64,000 nucleotides of DNA, taken from the NCBI GenBank assembly GCA_024234395.1, contig JACKOH010000001.1:1507001-1571000 (forward strand), read 5' to 3'. A program made the position numbers and the translations under genes. The DNA comes from Pseudomonadales bacterium. Its GTDB lineage: Bacteria > Pseudomonadota > Gammaproteobacteria > Pseudomonadales > Pseudohongiellaceae. Below, in pieces: positions 25,823 to 33,806 of the stretch. Numbering within the stretch: position 1 is the stretch's first letter; each line of letters opens with the position of its first letter. The notes under the pieces are model-generated. The model ran no database searches and had not been told where the DNA came from. It saw only the letters and a program-made list of their open reading frames with translations.

Positions 25823-26914
25823 TTAACCCGGCGATTAACTATATCTGTTACGCGGCATAACGGATCTTCTCATGGCGAAAGTATTTCATCACACGTGCTG
25901 GTTTCTTCTGCAGCATCCGCATATGTGACCTTACTTTTTTCTTGAGCTGATCTTTTGTTCTTGCCGGCTTGCCGCTATGGACGCCGGCTTTCACATCACA
26001 GTTTAAATATTCGTCCGGATTTAACTCGGGCGAGTAGGATGGCAGATAGAACACGGCAATCTCATCTCCATGTTTCGCTAACCAGGCTTTGAATACCTTT
26101 GCATGATGCACTCGGAGATTATCCAGTATCAAATACACTTTCCGACCCGAAGCTTTGATCAACCGCTTGCAGAAATCGATGAGAATGTCTGTGTTCATTG
26201 AACCATCAAACACACGAAATCTGACTTTGCCCTGGTTCGTGACTGCAGAAACCATATTGGTCGATGAGCGATTCGCATTCAGCCGAACCACGGGCGTTTT
26301 GCCTTTCGGGGCATAACCTCTTTCATGCTGGCTATCATTTCGCATGCCGGTCTCGTCACCCCAGTAAATCTCGGCATTTTCGTGTTTCGCCATGGCCTTG
26401 ATATCCGGATAATCTTCTTTCAGCCACCGTTGTACCGCTTTCGGGTTTTGTTCGTAAGCTTTTTTCACCGGCTTCTGCGGTGTCATGCCCCAGCGCTTCA
26501 GATAATCGCCTACAGTGCGAATCGGAAGATCAATGCCAAGCTTGGTCAAGACCAATTCACCAACGGCTTTGCGCGTCCACAACACGTAATCGAGCTTCAG
26601 CTGATCAGGCGTCTTGTCAACTATCATCGATCGAATCATCTGTTCCTGATCTGCCGACAACCGTCTGGCATCTCCAACTTTTCGACCGCCCCGGTTTACC
26701 TTGAGATGCTTTGCATCAAGTTTCAGCCAACGACCCACAGTATCAGCGTGCACGCCACCCAGCTCCTCTCCTATCTCTGCTCGGGTGAGTCCGCGTTTAC
26801 GCAACCGATGTGCCATCCGGCGCTTCTCTTCAATAACCTCTCGTGGTAATTTTCTTGTATCAATTTTCGTTTCCATTTGTGGATTATATCAGATATTCAT
26901 TACCACCGGGTTAA
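25823..26914 (-). mobile_element. IS630-family element, 1092 bp, inserted at TA
   Basis: The terminal inverted repeats begin TTAACCCGG at both ends and continue with similar sequence (GCGATTAACTATATCTG against TGGTAATGAATATCTG). TA flanks both sides (25821-25822, 26915-26916), the hallmark of IS630/Tc1-mariner insertion. It interrupts the start of gene A and reads in the opposite direction. Confidence 0.92.
25848..26876 (-). CDS. IS630-family transposase
   Basis: The 342-residue single-frame transposase has N-terminal helix-turn-helix regions (LRKRGLTRAEIGEELGGVHA; DYLKRWGMTPQKPVKKAYEQ) and a DDE_3 catalytic domain. The acidic triad is seen in IYWGDETG, LILDNLRVHH and YSPELNPDEYLN (third residue Glu). 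It appears complete and could be active. The N-terminal METKIDTRKLPREV start is next to the right terminal repeat. Confidence 0.94.
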   Translation of the reverse strand: METKIDTRKLPREVIEEKRRMAHRLRKRGLTRAEIGEELGGVHADTVGRWLKLDAKHLKVNRGGRKVGDARRLSADQEQMIRSMIVDKTPDQLKLDYVLWTRKAVGELVLTKLGIDLPIRTVGDYLKRWGMTPQKPVKKAYEQNPKAVQRWLKEDYPDIKAMAKHENAEIYWGDETGMRNDSQHERGYAPKGKTPVVRLNANRSSTNMVSAVTNQGKVRFRVFDGSMNTDILIDFCKRLIKASGRKVYLILDNLRVHHAKVFKAWLAKHGDEIAVFYLPSYSPELNPDEYLNCDVKAGVHSGKPARTKDQLKKKVRSHMRMLQKKPARVMKYFRHEKIRYAA

Positions 26915-28087
26915 TAATGCGCTACTGGCACGTTTCTTCTCTGACCGTGGGTTGTTCAATGATCTAGACTTCGCGGCCATGCTGGAAACAAAGCCGGATG
27001 TGCTAAATGACAGCTGGCTGAAATTACCCGAGGAACTGCGAAAACCATTGGACGCCGAGTTTCAAGACATTTTCGAACTGAGTTGTGAAAAGGGGTTCCG
27101 GGCGATCATCGATGAGGCACAGTGGCAATTGCAGGCGGACCCCGAAGGCCTAACAGCATTCATTGAAACTCTCTCGGAACTTCCCAATCACTATCACAGA
27201 GCGATGCTCACCTACCTGGATCATGGTGAGTGCTGGAAAGGAGCCACTCGCTTCTATCACGCCGACACTCTTCCCTTCTGGCGCAAACGCAAGAACATGG
27301 GGCACCAATCTGCAGCGGTTGACGATACCAGCATCCAGCAATTGGCAAGCAAGATCAGCAACTATTTTCACCGTACCGAGGGGCGGGGCAACAACTGTGT
27401 CGTGGAACCTTTCCGTCGGGGAGAATTAGACTACTACTTTGCCTATCCCGAGGACTACTCCCAACAGAGTATCGAATGGGTGGACGGTGAGTTTGGGCGC
27501 CGCCCGCATAACCCGGCCTTCGAAGTGATCTTCGTCTATTCCCAGAAGGCGGGGACTCTGGACCTAAACTTTCGCGGAGTAAGGAAGGCGATAGAACCAC
27601 TACAAGGGATGTTCGCCACCACCATTCTGAAACTGGATGAATTGCCGCCCGATCCCAAAGATGAGCGCATCTACGATCTGGGTCAGCTCGGAAAGCGGGG
27701 CTTTGACTTTGTCTACGGCGTTGGTAGCGGTATCGAGGAGGTCGCCGTGCGTAAACTGCGGCTATCGTCACGTTACAACAAGGGGGAGAGGATCACTCTA
27801 GAGACAAATACTAGCAACGACTCCGATGCAATCTATGACCTGTTGGACAAGATCGGCAAGTCGATACCTTTGTCTCTTTACAACGTCACTCAAGTAGAGA
27901 TCGCAGCTTCCGTGGTGCGCAATGCCGACAAGCCTCCCAAGAATATCTTGTTCCGCATTACTTACCCCAACTCCTGCTCGCTCAAGTATGACGAGTTGGG
28001 CATGAAGCTGCGCGACATGCTGGAAGCGTCCGGTATCGAGCCCAAGGAACCGGAAGAAGTCGAGGAAACCCTGGAACCCGCCGAAAC

Positions 28088-28858
28088 ATGATGCCAGAAG
28101 ACGCCATTACCGAATTACTAAACCGGGTGGCCGCATTGCAGGGTGCTACGGCTCTGATCAACGCGGATGAACTGGCTCAGTGGCGCGGTGAAGCGGTCAC
28201 GGCAATGAAGACGCAGCAGCTCATCACCAGGGCGCGGCCTGCCTCCAGCGCGGTATGTCCCGGCTGCGAGCGCGAATGTGTCATGCCCGTGCATGTATTA
28301 ACCGACAAAGCGCGGGAACCGGCAGCATTCATCGTCTGCGACAAGCGCGACGACATCAACCGCGTGCCGGTGCCGGTTGCACGACTCGAACAGTGGCAGG
28401 CATCCGGTGATTCAATCGCCGATCTGCTTGCGGGGCTGCTTGATCTGCAACGTCCAAGCATGGGCAGTTCATCGGTGGGCCGTTGGGAGATCGGGGTATT
28501 TCGGGGTGCAAAGCACGCCAGCCATCTTGTTCTCATGGCCGGGGAGAAACTCACTCTCACATTGGCCGGTCACTCGATTGCGTTGACCGACGTGCTGGCG
28601 ATTGATGGTGACACCTTCAAGGTAGATAAACGACGATTGACCCGCCTGGTGGATGACCCCGTTGCCGGGGCTGGTGATGTTGAATCCGCCGAACAGCGGC
28701 GGGAGCGCATCAGGAAGCGGGTTGATGAATTGAAGGCCAAAGGTGTAAAGGCATTCCTGAAAACGGTTGCGGTGGAAGAAGGTCTCTCCATTTCCCGAAT
28801 CAAACAGCTTGTCCAGGACGAAAAGCCCTCCTCGAAATCAGAAACCCCTCACTGGTAG
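28088..28858 (+). CDS. Uncharacterised island gene B with CxxC zinc motif and C-terminal HTH-like end
   Basis: The 256-residue product shows a probable zinc-binding cluster near residue 55 (CPGCERECVMPVH). A middle domain follows (SVGRWEIGVFRGAKHASHLV). The C-terminus is charged and helical, with a possible helix-turn-helix (FLKTVAVEEGLSISRIKQLV). It begins at ATGATG overlapping the stop of gene A (ATGA), so the two are translationally coupled. It has no recognised family. Position between the Rhs/IS cargo and the AlpA-primase core, together with a DNA-binding-like end, suggests a partner or regulator of gene A. That is inference. Confidence 0.75.
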   Translation: MMPEDAITELLNRVAALQGATALINADELAQWRGEAVTAMKTQQLITRARPASSAVCPGCERECVMPVHVLTDKAREPAAFIVCDKRDDINRVPVPVARLEQWQASGDSIADLLAGLLDLQRPSMGSSSVGRWEIGVFRGAKHASHLVLMAGEKLTLTLAGHSIALTDVLAIDGDTFKVDKRRLTRLVDDPVAGAGDVESAEQRRERIRKRVDELKAKGVKAFLKTVAVEEGLSISRIKQLVQDEKPSSKSETPHW

Positions 28859-29000
28859 CCGGACAGAGGCTACCTACTCCCCTACGACAAGCCCTGTAGT
28901 CGAACGGCCTTGCGCCGTTCTTCATTAGCCAGCTTGAAGGGTAGTGCCCTAGCTCGTCCGTAATTCAGCCATGTTCAACAACGCCTATGGAGGCGCAAAC

Positions 29001-29198
29001 ATGGCTACCGTGATCCTGAGACTTCCCACCGTCAAGGCCCGTACCGGGCTTTCCCGCAGCACCATCTATCTACGTATTTCAGAAGGTCGCTTCCCGAAGC
29101 CCGTATCCCTTGGCGGTCGCGCAGTGGGATGGGTCGAAGCAGAAATTACCGAATGGTTAAACCAGCAGATCGAGGCCAGCCGCAAGGCTGCGCACTGA
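29001..29198 (+). CDS. AlpA-family transcriptional regulator / excisionase-like
   Basis: The 65-residue protein is an AlpA-type MerR-like helix-turn-helix (ILRLPTVKARTGLSRSTIYL, RISEGRFPKPVSLGGRAVGW, EAEITEWLNQQIEASR). In P4-like islands AlpA activates integrase expression or assists excision. ATG 29001 has a GGAGG box 7 nt upstream; an earlier ATG (28971) lacks one. It heads the core replication module of the island. Confidence 0.92.
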   Translation: MATVILRLPTVKARTGLSRSTIYLRISEGRFPKPVSLGGRAVGWVEAEITEWLNQQIEASRKAAH

Positions 29199-29213
29199 CA
29201 GGAGGCCACTGCA

Positions 29214-29402
29214 ATGATCAGATACAAAAAGGGTCGCTTTGGCTGGTACCAGGCGACCCCGAAGACTTCAAAACACTCTCTCAATTGTAACGAACTTCCA
29301 GCCCGCGTCAAAAGTTTCGTAATCACCCTGGCCTTGTGGGGATGGCTGCCCCTGTGCCTGGCAGACTGGCTTATTCGCCAGGGAGAAGCGCACGATGAAT
29401 GA
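29214..29402 (+). CDS. Small hypothetical membrane protein of the island
   Basis: The 62-residue product follows alpA after 15 nt with a perfect AGGAGG box (29201-29206). It overlaps the next gene by 8 bp. The N-terminus is basic (MIRYKKGRFGWYQATPKTSK) and one hydrophobic segment follows (FVITLALWGWLPLCLADWL). No family was recognised. Tight spacing and strong translation signals support it as real. Confidence 0.65.
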   Translation: MIRYKKGRFGWYQATPKTSKHSLNCNELPARVKSFVITLALWGWLPLCLADWLIRQGEAHDE

Positions 29403-32118
29403 GTCACTCTCTCAGTTCAAAGACGCGATCCGGGCCGCTGGCCTGGAACCTCCTGATGTGATTGTACCCGGCGAATTGCACCGCTTCCCCGGTAACGGCA
29501 AACGCCCGACCAACAGAGCCGGCTGGTGTCTATTCTTCAAAGATGGCATTGGTGGTTGTTTCGGTGACTGGTCTACTGACCTCTCCGATAACTGGCAGTT
29601 GAATCAGGGAAAACCATTTTCCAATGCCGAGAGGGCGGAGTTTACGCGCCGAGTGGAAGAAGCCCGCAAACACGCTGAGGCGCAGCGTGAACAGCAATTT
29701 TCAAAAGCCGCTGTAAAGGCAGAATCTATCTGGAATGAAGCCATGCCAGCCGACAACAACCACCCTTACCTAGTGCAAAAGGGAATCAGGTCCAATGGAG
29801 CGCGGCTTTATCGAGGTGCGCTGGTTATCCCAGTACGCTCGGGCAACCAACTTCACTCGCTGCAATTCATCAAAGAGGATTGCAGCAAGCGATTTCTGAG
29901 CGGCGGGAAAATCTCTGGTGGTTATTTTAGTATTGGCACTGCTCAGGGGACGAATGCCTTGTGCATCGCCGAAGGTTTTGCCACGGGTTCAACTATCCAT
30001 GAAGCCACGGGGTACCCTGTCGCGGTTGCGTTCAATTCAGGCAACCTGGAAAGTGTTGCCTTGGTCATGCGTAAAAAGTGGCCGGATCTTACGATCATCG
30101 TTTGTGCGGACGATGATGCAGAAACTGAAGGCAATCCTGGTATTACCAAGGCGAACCATGCCGCGCTGGTTGTCAGTGGAAAGGTGGCCGTTCCGAGTTT
30201 CGGAGACCAGCGCCCTGCTGGAGCGACTGACTTTAACGACATGGCGGCAGTAGTTGGAATTGACGCGGTCGCACATGCCATTCGTGGTGCAATCACTCCT
30301 GACAGCACCGACAGCCTCATCTGGCCCAAACCGCTCTCCCTTACAGCCAAGATAGACCCCAAACCCTATCCCCTGGACGCCTTGCCGGAGAGGGTCCGCG
30401 TCGCCGTTGAGGAAGTCCTCGCTTTCACCAAGGCTCCCGTTCCACTGGTAGCATCCAGTGCCCTGGCTGCACTATCACTGGCCGGACAGGCACTCGTCGA
30501 TGTGAAGCGGGCGGAAAAGTTGCAAGGACCTACGGGGCTGTTTCTGCTAACCGTTGCCGATTCCGGAGAACGCAAATCCACGTGTGATGGTTTCTTCATG
30601 CAAGCAATACGGGAGTTTGAAGCCGAACAAGCCGAAGCCACCAAGCCACTAATCAAAGAGCAAAAGGCGGCAATGGACGTCTGGGAGGCAAAGCACGGCG
30701 GCATAAAGGAAAAAATCCGCCAACTTACCAAAGCGGGAAAGCCAGTCCGCGAACTTGAAGTGGCTTTGAGGGATCTGGAGCATGACAAGCCGGAACCGCT
30801 AAGGGTACCCCGATTGAGCTATAGTGACGCCACCCCAGAAGCGCTGAAATGGAATCTGGCCAAAGGCTGGCCTTCCGGCGGGATAGTATCGAGTGAGGCC
30901 GGACTAGTGTTTGGTGCACATGGCATGGGAAAGGATTCGGTCATGCGCAATCTGGCCACTCTAAACCAACTTTGGGATGGTGTAGACATTGCCACTGAGC
31001 GGCGTACCTCCGAATCCTTTACGGTGCGCGGGGCAAGGCTGACCATCGCCTTACAGGTGCAGGAAGCCACCCTCCGTAGTTTCTTCGACCGTTCCGGCGA
31101 ACTGGCGAGGGGCACAGGGTTTCTTGCCCGATTTCTTCTAGCCTGGCCAGAATCGACGCAAGGGTATCGGCCTTTTACCGATCCGCCAGAATCCTGGCCC
31201 GCATTGGCCCGGTTCAATCAACGAATTGCTGAAATACTCCAACAGGATGTCCCCATTGATGAAGATGGGACGCTCTCGCCAACGCTTTTGCCTTTGACGG
31301 CGGAAGCCAAGGCCGCATGGATAGCGTTCCATGACGCCATAGAAAGCGAACTGCGCTCTGGCGGTGAACTCTACGATGTGCGCGATGTGGCCAGCAAAAT
31401 TGCCGACAATGCAGCCAGGATCGCCACTCTGTTTCAGATATTCGAGCATGACAGTGGCAACGCTGTCGGATTGGCAGCATTTGAAGGCGCTTCTCGTATT
31501 GCTGCTTGGCACCTACATGAAGCCCGGCGTTTCTATGGTGAACTGGCGTTACCGGAGGCTCAGGCAAACGCGGTACGACTGGATAGCTGGTTGCTAGACT
31601 ACTGCCGGAGGGAGAAGACAAACATCGTTCCCCGGCGAGAAATTCAACGCAATGTGACCCCAGTACACATACGCCACAAAGCCGCTCTGGATTCTGCCTT
31701 GGATGAATTGATGGAAGCCGGCAGAGTCCAATTGCTTCAGGAGGTCAGGCGCAAGGAGATTCACATCAATCCGGCTTTGCTCCAAACCGGGGCGATAATC
31801 CCCCACCAGGCTGGGATTGAAAATAACGGGGTCACTAGCATCATGACAGCGACACTTGCGACAGCTGCGACACATGGAGCGGACAATCCAGCAACTGTCG
31901 CGTCAGTCGCTACTGTCGCTGTCGCAGAACAGCCAAAATCACTACCTACATTATCACCGGATGAAGAATCAGGCATTCGAGCTTGGCTGGCACACATTGA
32001 CGAAACCGATTCGACAATCATCGCCGATGTTTTGGACAAGTGCCGGAATGACCTGGAGGCCCGTCGGTATTGCCTGAAGCAGTCGGAAGAGATACCCGCC
32101 CCCTTCACTTCCCAATAA
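29395..32118 (+). CDS. Primase/Toprim plus DUF3987 replication protein
   Basis: The 907-residue protein combines an N-terminal primase-like part with a DUF3987 helicase-like part. In the first, PGNGKRPTNRAGWCLFFKDG resembles a PriCT-type zone, NALCIAEGFATGSTIHEATG is a Toprim glutamate box, and LTIIVCADDDAE is the Toprim acidic box. From about residue 325 the DUF3987 ATPase-like region follows, with a P-loop-like TVADSGERKSTCDGFF and GIVSSEAGLVFGAHGM. The last 100 residues (about 810-907) are a low-complexity Ala/Thr/Val tail and a short helical end. Such proteins initiate replication of satellite elements and some plasmids. It is the largest gene of the island and appears intact. Confidence 0.85.
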   Translation: MNESLSQFKDAIRAAGLEPPDVIVPGELHRFPGNGKRPTNRAGWCLFFKDGIGGCFGDWSTDLSDNWQLNQGKPFSNAERAEFTRRVEEARKHAEAQREQQFSKAAVKAESIWNEAMPADNNHPYLVQKGIRSNGARLYRGALVIPVRSGNQLHSLQFIKEDCSKRFLSGGKISGGYFSIGTAQGTNALCIAEGFATGSTIHEATGYPVAVAFNSGNLESVALVMRKKWPDLTIIVCADDDAETEGNPGITKANHAALVVSGKVAVPSFGDQRPAGATDFNDMAAVVGIDAVAHAIRGAITPDSTDSLIWPKPLSLTAKIDPKPYPLDALPERVRVAVEEVLAFTKAPVPLVASSALAALSLAGQALVDVKRAEKLQGPTGLFLLTVADSGERKSTCDGFFMQAIREFEAEQAEATKPLIKEQKAAMDVWEAKHGGIKEKIRQLTKAGKPVRELEVALRDLEHDKPEPLRVPRLSYSDATPEALKWNLAKGWPSGGIVSSEAGLVFGAHGMGKDSVMRNLATLNQLWDGVDIATERRTSESFTVRGARLTIALQVQEATLRSFFDRSGELARGTGFLARFLLAWPESTQGYRPFTDPPESWPALARFNQRIAEILQQDVPIDEDGTLSPTLLPLTAEAKAAWIAFHDAIESELRSGGELYDVRDVASKIADNAARIATLFQIFEHDSGNAVGLAAFEGASRIAAWHLHEARRFYGELALPEAQANAVRLDSWLLDYCRREKTNIVPRREIQRNVTPVHIRHKAALDSALDELMEAGRVQLLQEVRRKEIHINPALLQTGAIIPHQAGIENNGVTSIMTATLATAATHGADNPATVASVATVAVAEQPKSLPTLSPDEESGIRAWLAHIDETDSTIIADVLDKCRNDLEARRYCLKQSEEIPAPFTSQ

Positions 32119-32276
32119 CCAACTACGTGAAACCAAAGAGTCTACTCCTAGCGTGTCCACCACCCATAACTTGACTGTAGCGCCTAATGGGGGTCAGAAG
32201 TGGTTGTCAGATTGTAGAATACGAAGAGGCGATTTTGTGCATGCTTAATACCAACGCCAAAGAAAACCTACAACGA

Positions 32277-32296
32277 CCCTTGCAGGCCCGCAAGGG
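32277..32296 (+). terminator. Hairpin between replication and zinc-ribbon genes
   Basis: CCCTTGC pairs with GCAAGGG around a 6-nt loop in the 235-bp gap after the DUF3987 gene. There is no T-run behind it. It could be an mRNA processing or weak termination site. Confidence 0.35.
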
Positions 32297-32353
32297 CTGA
32301 AACATAAAGTTGAATTTCCCTAATGATTTCGGATAAATAGTCAGGAGGTAGAC

Positions 32354-32977
32354 ATGGGTGGCATAGGTAGCGGACGACGGTGGCGCTGGGATGCGAAAAG
32401 CACCACGGATGACTATCGCTCGATTGACGTGCGACGATGGAAGCGGGATGGTTTGCTCGAACCAGATCAGTTCTTTAGCTGGCAATGGTCCCGACATGGC
32501 AAAGTGGTCGCTTCCATTCGCGTGCATACTGAAACGAATCAGGTAATTCTCACGTACCGTCACCGGAGAGGCGGTGAAGACTGGAAAGACGAAAGTTATA
32601 CCGTCTCTTTGGACTGGACGTCCTGCAACCTAGGGGGGAAACGTCCTTGGTTTCTCTGCCCCGCCCATCGTTGCGGTCGGCGTGTTGCAATACTCTATGG
32701 TGGTAGCATTTTCGCATGTCGCCACTGTTACCAGTTGGCCTACGCCAGCCAGCGGGAACCCTGGGATGACCGAGCAGCAAGGAAAGCAGATCGAATTCGT
32801 GACAAACTCGGATGGGAGCCAGGTATCCTCAATGGCAAAGGCTGTAAACCCCGAGGGATGCACTGGAACACCTTCGAACGGTTGACGGCGCAGCACGATT
32901 CGTTTGTGCAGATTTCACTTGCCGAGATGGCAGCGAAATTTAGTCGAATTGGGGAATCGTTAGATGATTGGATTTAA
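32354..32977 (+). CDS. Conserved island protein with zinc ribbon
   Basis: The 207-residue protein opens MGGIGSGRRWRWDAKSTTDD, then YRSIDVRRWKRDGLLEPDQF. A zinc ribbon follows (RPWFLCPAHRCGRRVAILYG, then FACRHCYQLAYASQ) with a Cys/His/Cys...CRHC arrangement, and a basic helical C-terminus. Proteins of this layout occur next to integrase or primase modules in many proteobacterial islands; their role is unknown. A GGAGG box lies 6 nt before ATG 32354. It is the last gene before the right attachment site. Confidence 0.8.
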   Translation: MGGIGSGRRWRWDAKSTTDDYRSIDVRRWKRDGLLEPDQFFSWQWSRHGKVVASIRVHTETNQVILTYRHRRGGEDWKDESYTVSLDWTSCNLGGKRPWFLCPAHRCGRRVAILYGGSIFACRHCYQLAYASQREPWDDRAARKADRIRDKLGWEPGILNGKGCKPRGMHWNTFERLTAQHDSFVQISLAEMAAKFSRIGESLDDWI

Positions 32978-32993
32978 TTCTTGCGGGGGCCAA

Positions 32994-33004
32994 TTGGGGG
33001 ACTA
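32994..33004 (+). repeat. Possible integrase arm-type repeat, right copy
   Basis: TTGGGGGACTA is identical to 16844-16854 and in the same orientation, 55 bp inside the right attachment core. See the left copy for interpretation. Confidence 0.4.
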
Positions 33005-33058
33005 ACTCCCAAACCAATAAGAATATATTGTTTTATATCAACAAGTTAAATGTCATTG

Positions 33059-33073
33059 TTGGCGGAGAGAGAG
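33059..33073 (+). repeat. Island attachment site, right copy inside tRNA-Ser
   Basis: TTGGCGGAGAGAGAG covers the acceptor 3' strand, discriminator and CCA of tRNA-Ser(GCT), plus one base outside. Recombination between the two copies would leave a complete tRNA gene, so integration did not harm the tRNA. Confidence 0.85.
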
Positions 33074-33149
33074 GGATTCGAACCCTCGATAGGTTTTACC
33101 CTATACGCCCTTAGCAGGGGCGCGCCTTCAGCCACTCGGCCATCTCTCC
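33060..33149 (-). tRNA. tRNA-Ser (anticodon GCT)
   Basis: The 90-nt class II tRNA is read on the minus strand. It has acceptor GGAGAGA/TCTCTCC, discriminator G, an encoded CCA, anticodon arm CGCCC-CTGCTAA-GGGCG (anticodon GCT), a long variable arm (TATAGGGTAAAACCTATC) and T-arm GAGGG-TTCGAAT-CCCTC. It lies downstream of csrA, as serV does in E. coli and as in Pseudomonas. Its 3' end is the integration target of the island. Confidence 0.97.
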
Positions 33150-33395
33150 AGAGGGCGGAATCATAGCATAGACTGTCGGGACTTTGCGAAAGTTAGTGCG
33201 AAAGTCGGTGTGATTATGTATTGGAAATCGGAGCAGTTGGCAGGGTGATTTCAGATGCTGTCCTGCTGGCGGACAGATCCGGGCTGGTGGTGACATTCGA
33301 TCCGGACTGAACCCGGTTGGCTGACTCCGTCGTCATCGCGGAGTGCTATTGGAGGGTGGGATATGGGACCAGGTCAGTAACGTGGCAATACTGGC

Positions 33396-33599
33396 TCAGG
33401 ACTCATTGTCAGAATCATCGGGATCGTCACCGGTCCGCTCCTTCTGGATGCGCTGGTAGATCTCCTCGCGATGAACGGCCACGTCCTTGGGTGCGTTAAC
33501 TCCGATGCGTACCTGGTTGCCTTTGACTCCCAGCACCGTGATAGTGACGTCGTCCCCGACCATCAAGGTCTCCCCGATTCGGCGGGTTAGAATCAGCAT
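33396..33599 (-). CDS. csrA: Carbon storage regulator CsrA/RsmA
   Basis: The 67-residue RNA-binding protein matches CsrA throughout (MLILTRRIGETLMVGDDVTI, VRIGVNAPKDVAVHREEIYQ). It binds GGA motifs in mRNA leaders to control translation, and is itself sequestered by small RNAs. The C-terminal tail (TGDDPDDSDNES) is more acidic than in E. coli. A strong AAAGGAGG box precedes the ATG. Position between lysC and tRNA-Ser is the conserved gammaproteobacterial arrangement. Confidence 0.98.
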   Translation of the reverse strand: MLILTRRIGETLMVGDDVTITVLGVKGNQVRIGVNAPKDVAVHREEIYQRIQKERTGDDPDDSDNES

Positions 33600-33806
33600 T
33601 TGTTACCTCCTTTAACCATTCCTTTGCCTGGCCCATTATTCACGTATTTGGGTGTCTTGGAAATACCTAATTCCGTTCTCACCGCCACGGGTTTCCGGTC
33701 CGGCGGTCCGGATCGGGTAATTCGCCCCGCTTCGCCGCCCCGCATTTACGTTAATCCCAGAGCGGGACCGGCAGGGCGGGACTGAGTATTGCCCTGCGCT
33801 GCGAGC

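Larger units (their letters stand above)
25777..28091 (+). pseudogene. Uncharacterised island gene A, split by IS630 (406 codons when rejoined)
   Basis: The gene starts at ATG 25777 with a strong AAGGAGG box and reads MARHYSPSNFFRQVP up to 25822. The IS630 element follows, and the frame resumes at 26917 with NALLARFFSDRGLFNDLDFA. Deleting the element and one TA gives an uninterrupted 406-residue soluble protein. Visible features are an acidic C-terminal tail (EPKEPEEVEETLEPAE), FRRGELDYYFAYPEDYSQQS and a segment FEVIFVYSQKAGTLDLNFRG. No nuclease, ATPase or helix-turn-helix motif was recognised. The next gene overlaps its stop by ATGA, so the two act together. From a chance ATG in the IS end (26877) a 404-residue version lacking the true N-terminus could be made. 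Confidence 0.7.
16709..33073. mobile_element. Integrated genomic island (about 16.4 kb) in tRNA-Ser(GCT)
   Basis: The 15-bp repeat TTGGCGGAGAGAGAG occurs at 16709-16723 and 33059-33073. The right copy is the acceptor end of tRNA-Ser(GCT), and the left copy lies 170 bp before a tyrosine integrase. Between them are integrase, AlpA-like regulator, DUF3987/primase-helicase and zinc-ribbon genes, an uncharacterised gene pair, a broken Rhs locus and many insertion sequences. Structural phage genes and conjugation genes are absent, so it is a satellite-like or mobilisable integrative element rather than a prophage or a self-transferable ICE. The IS load suggests it is old and probably immobile. Confidence 0.85.

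Noticed and set aside
26877..26916. MWIISDIHYHRV as the true N-terminus of gene A
   Set aside because: These residues are encoded by the end of the IS630 element. The original start is ATG 25777, as shown by exact frame restoration.
33111..33296. Small minus-strand frame ending EMAEWLKARPC
   Set aside because: Overlaps tRNA-Ser and its flank; tRNA sequence read as protein.
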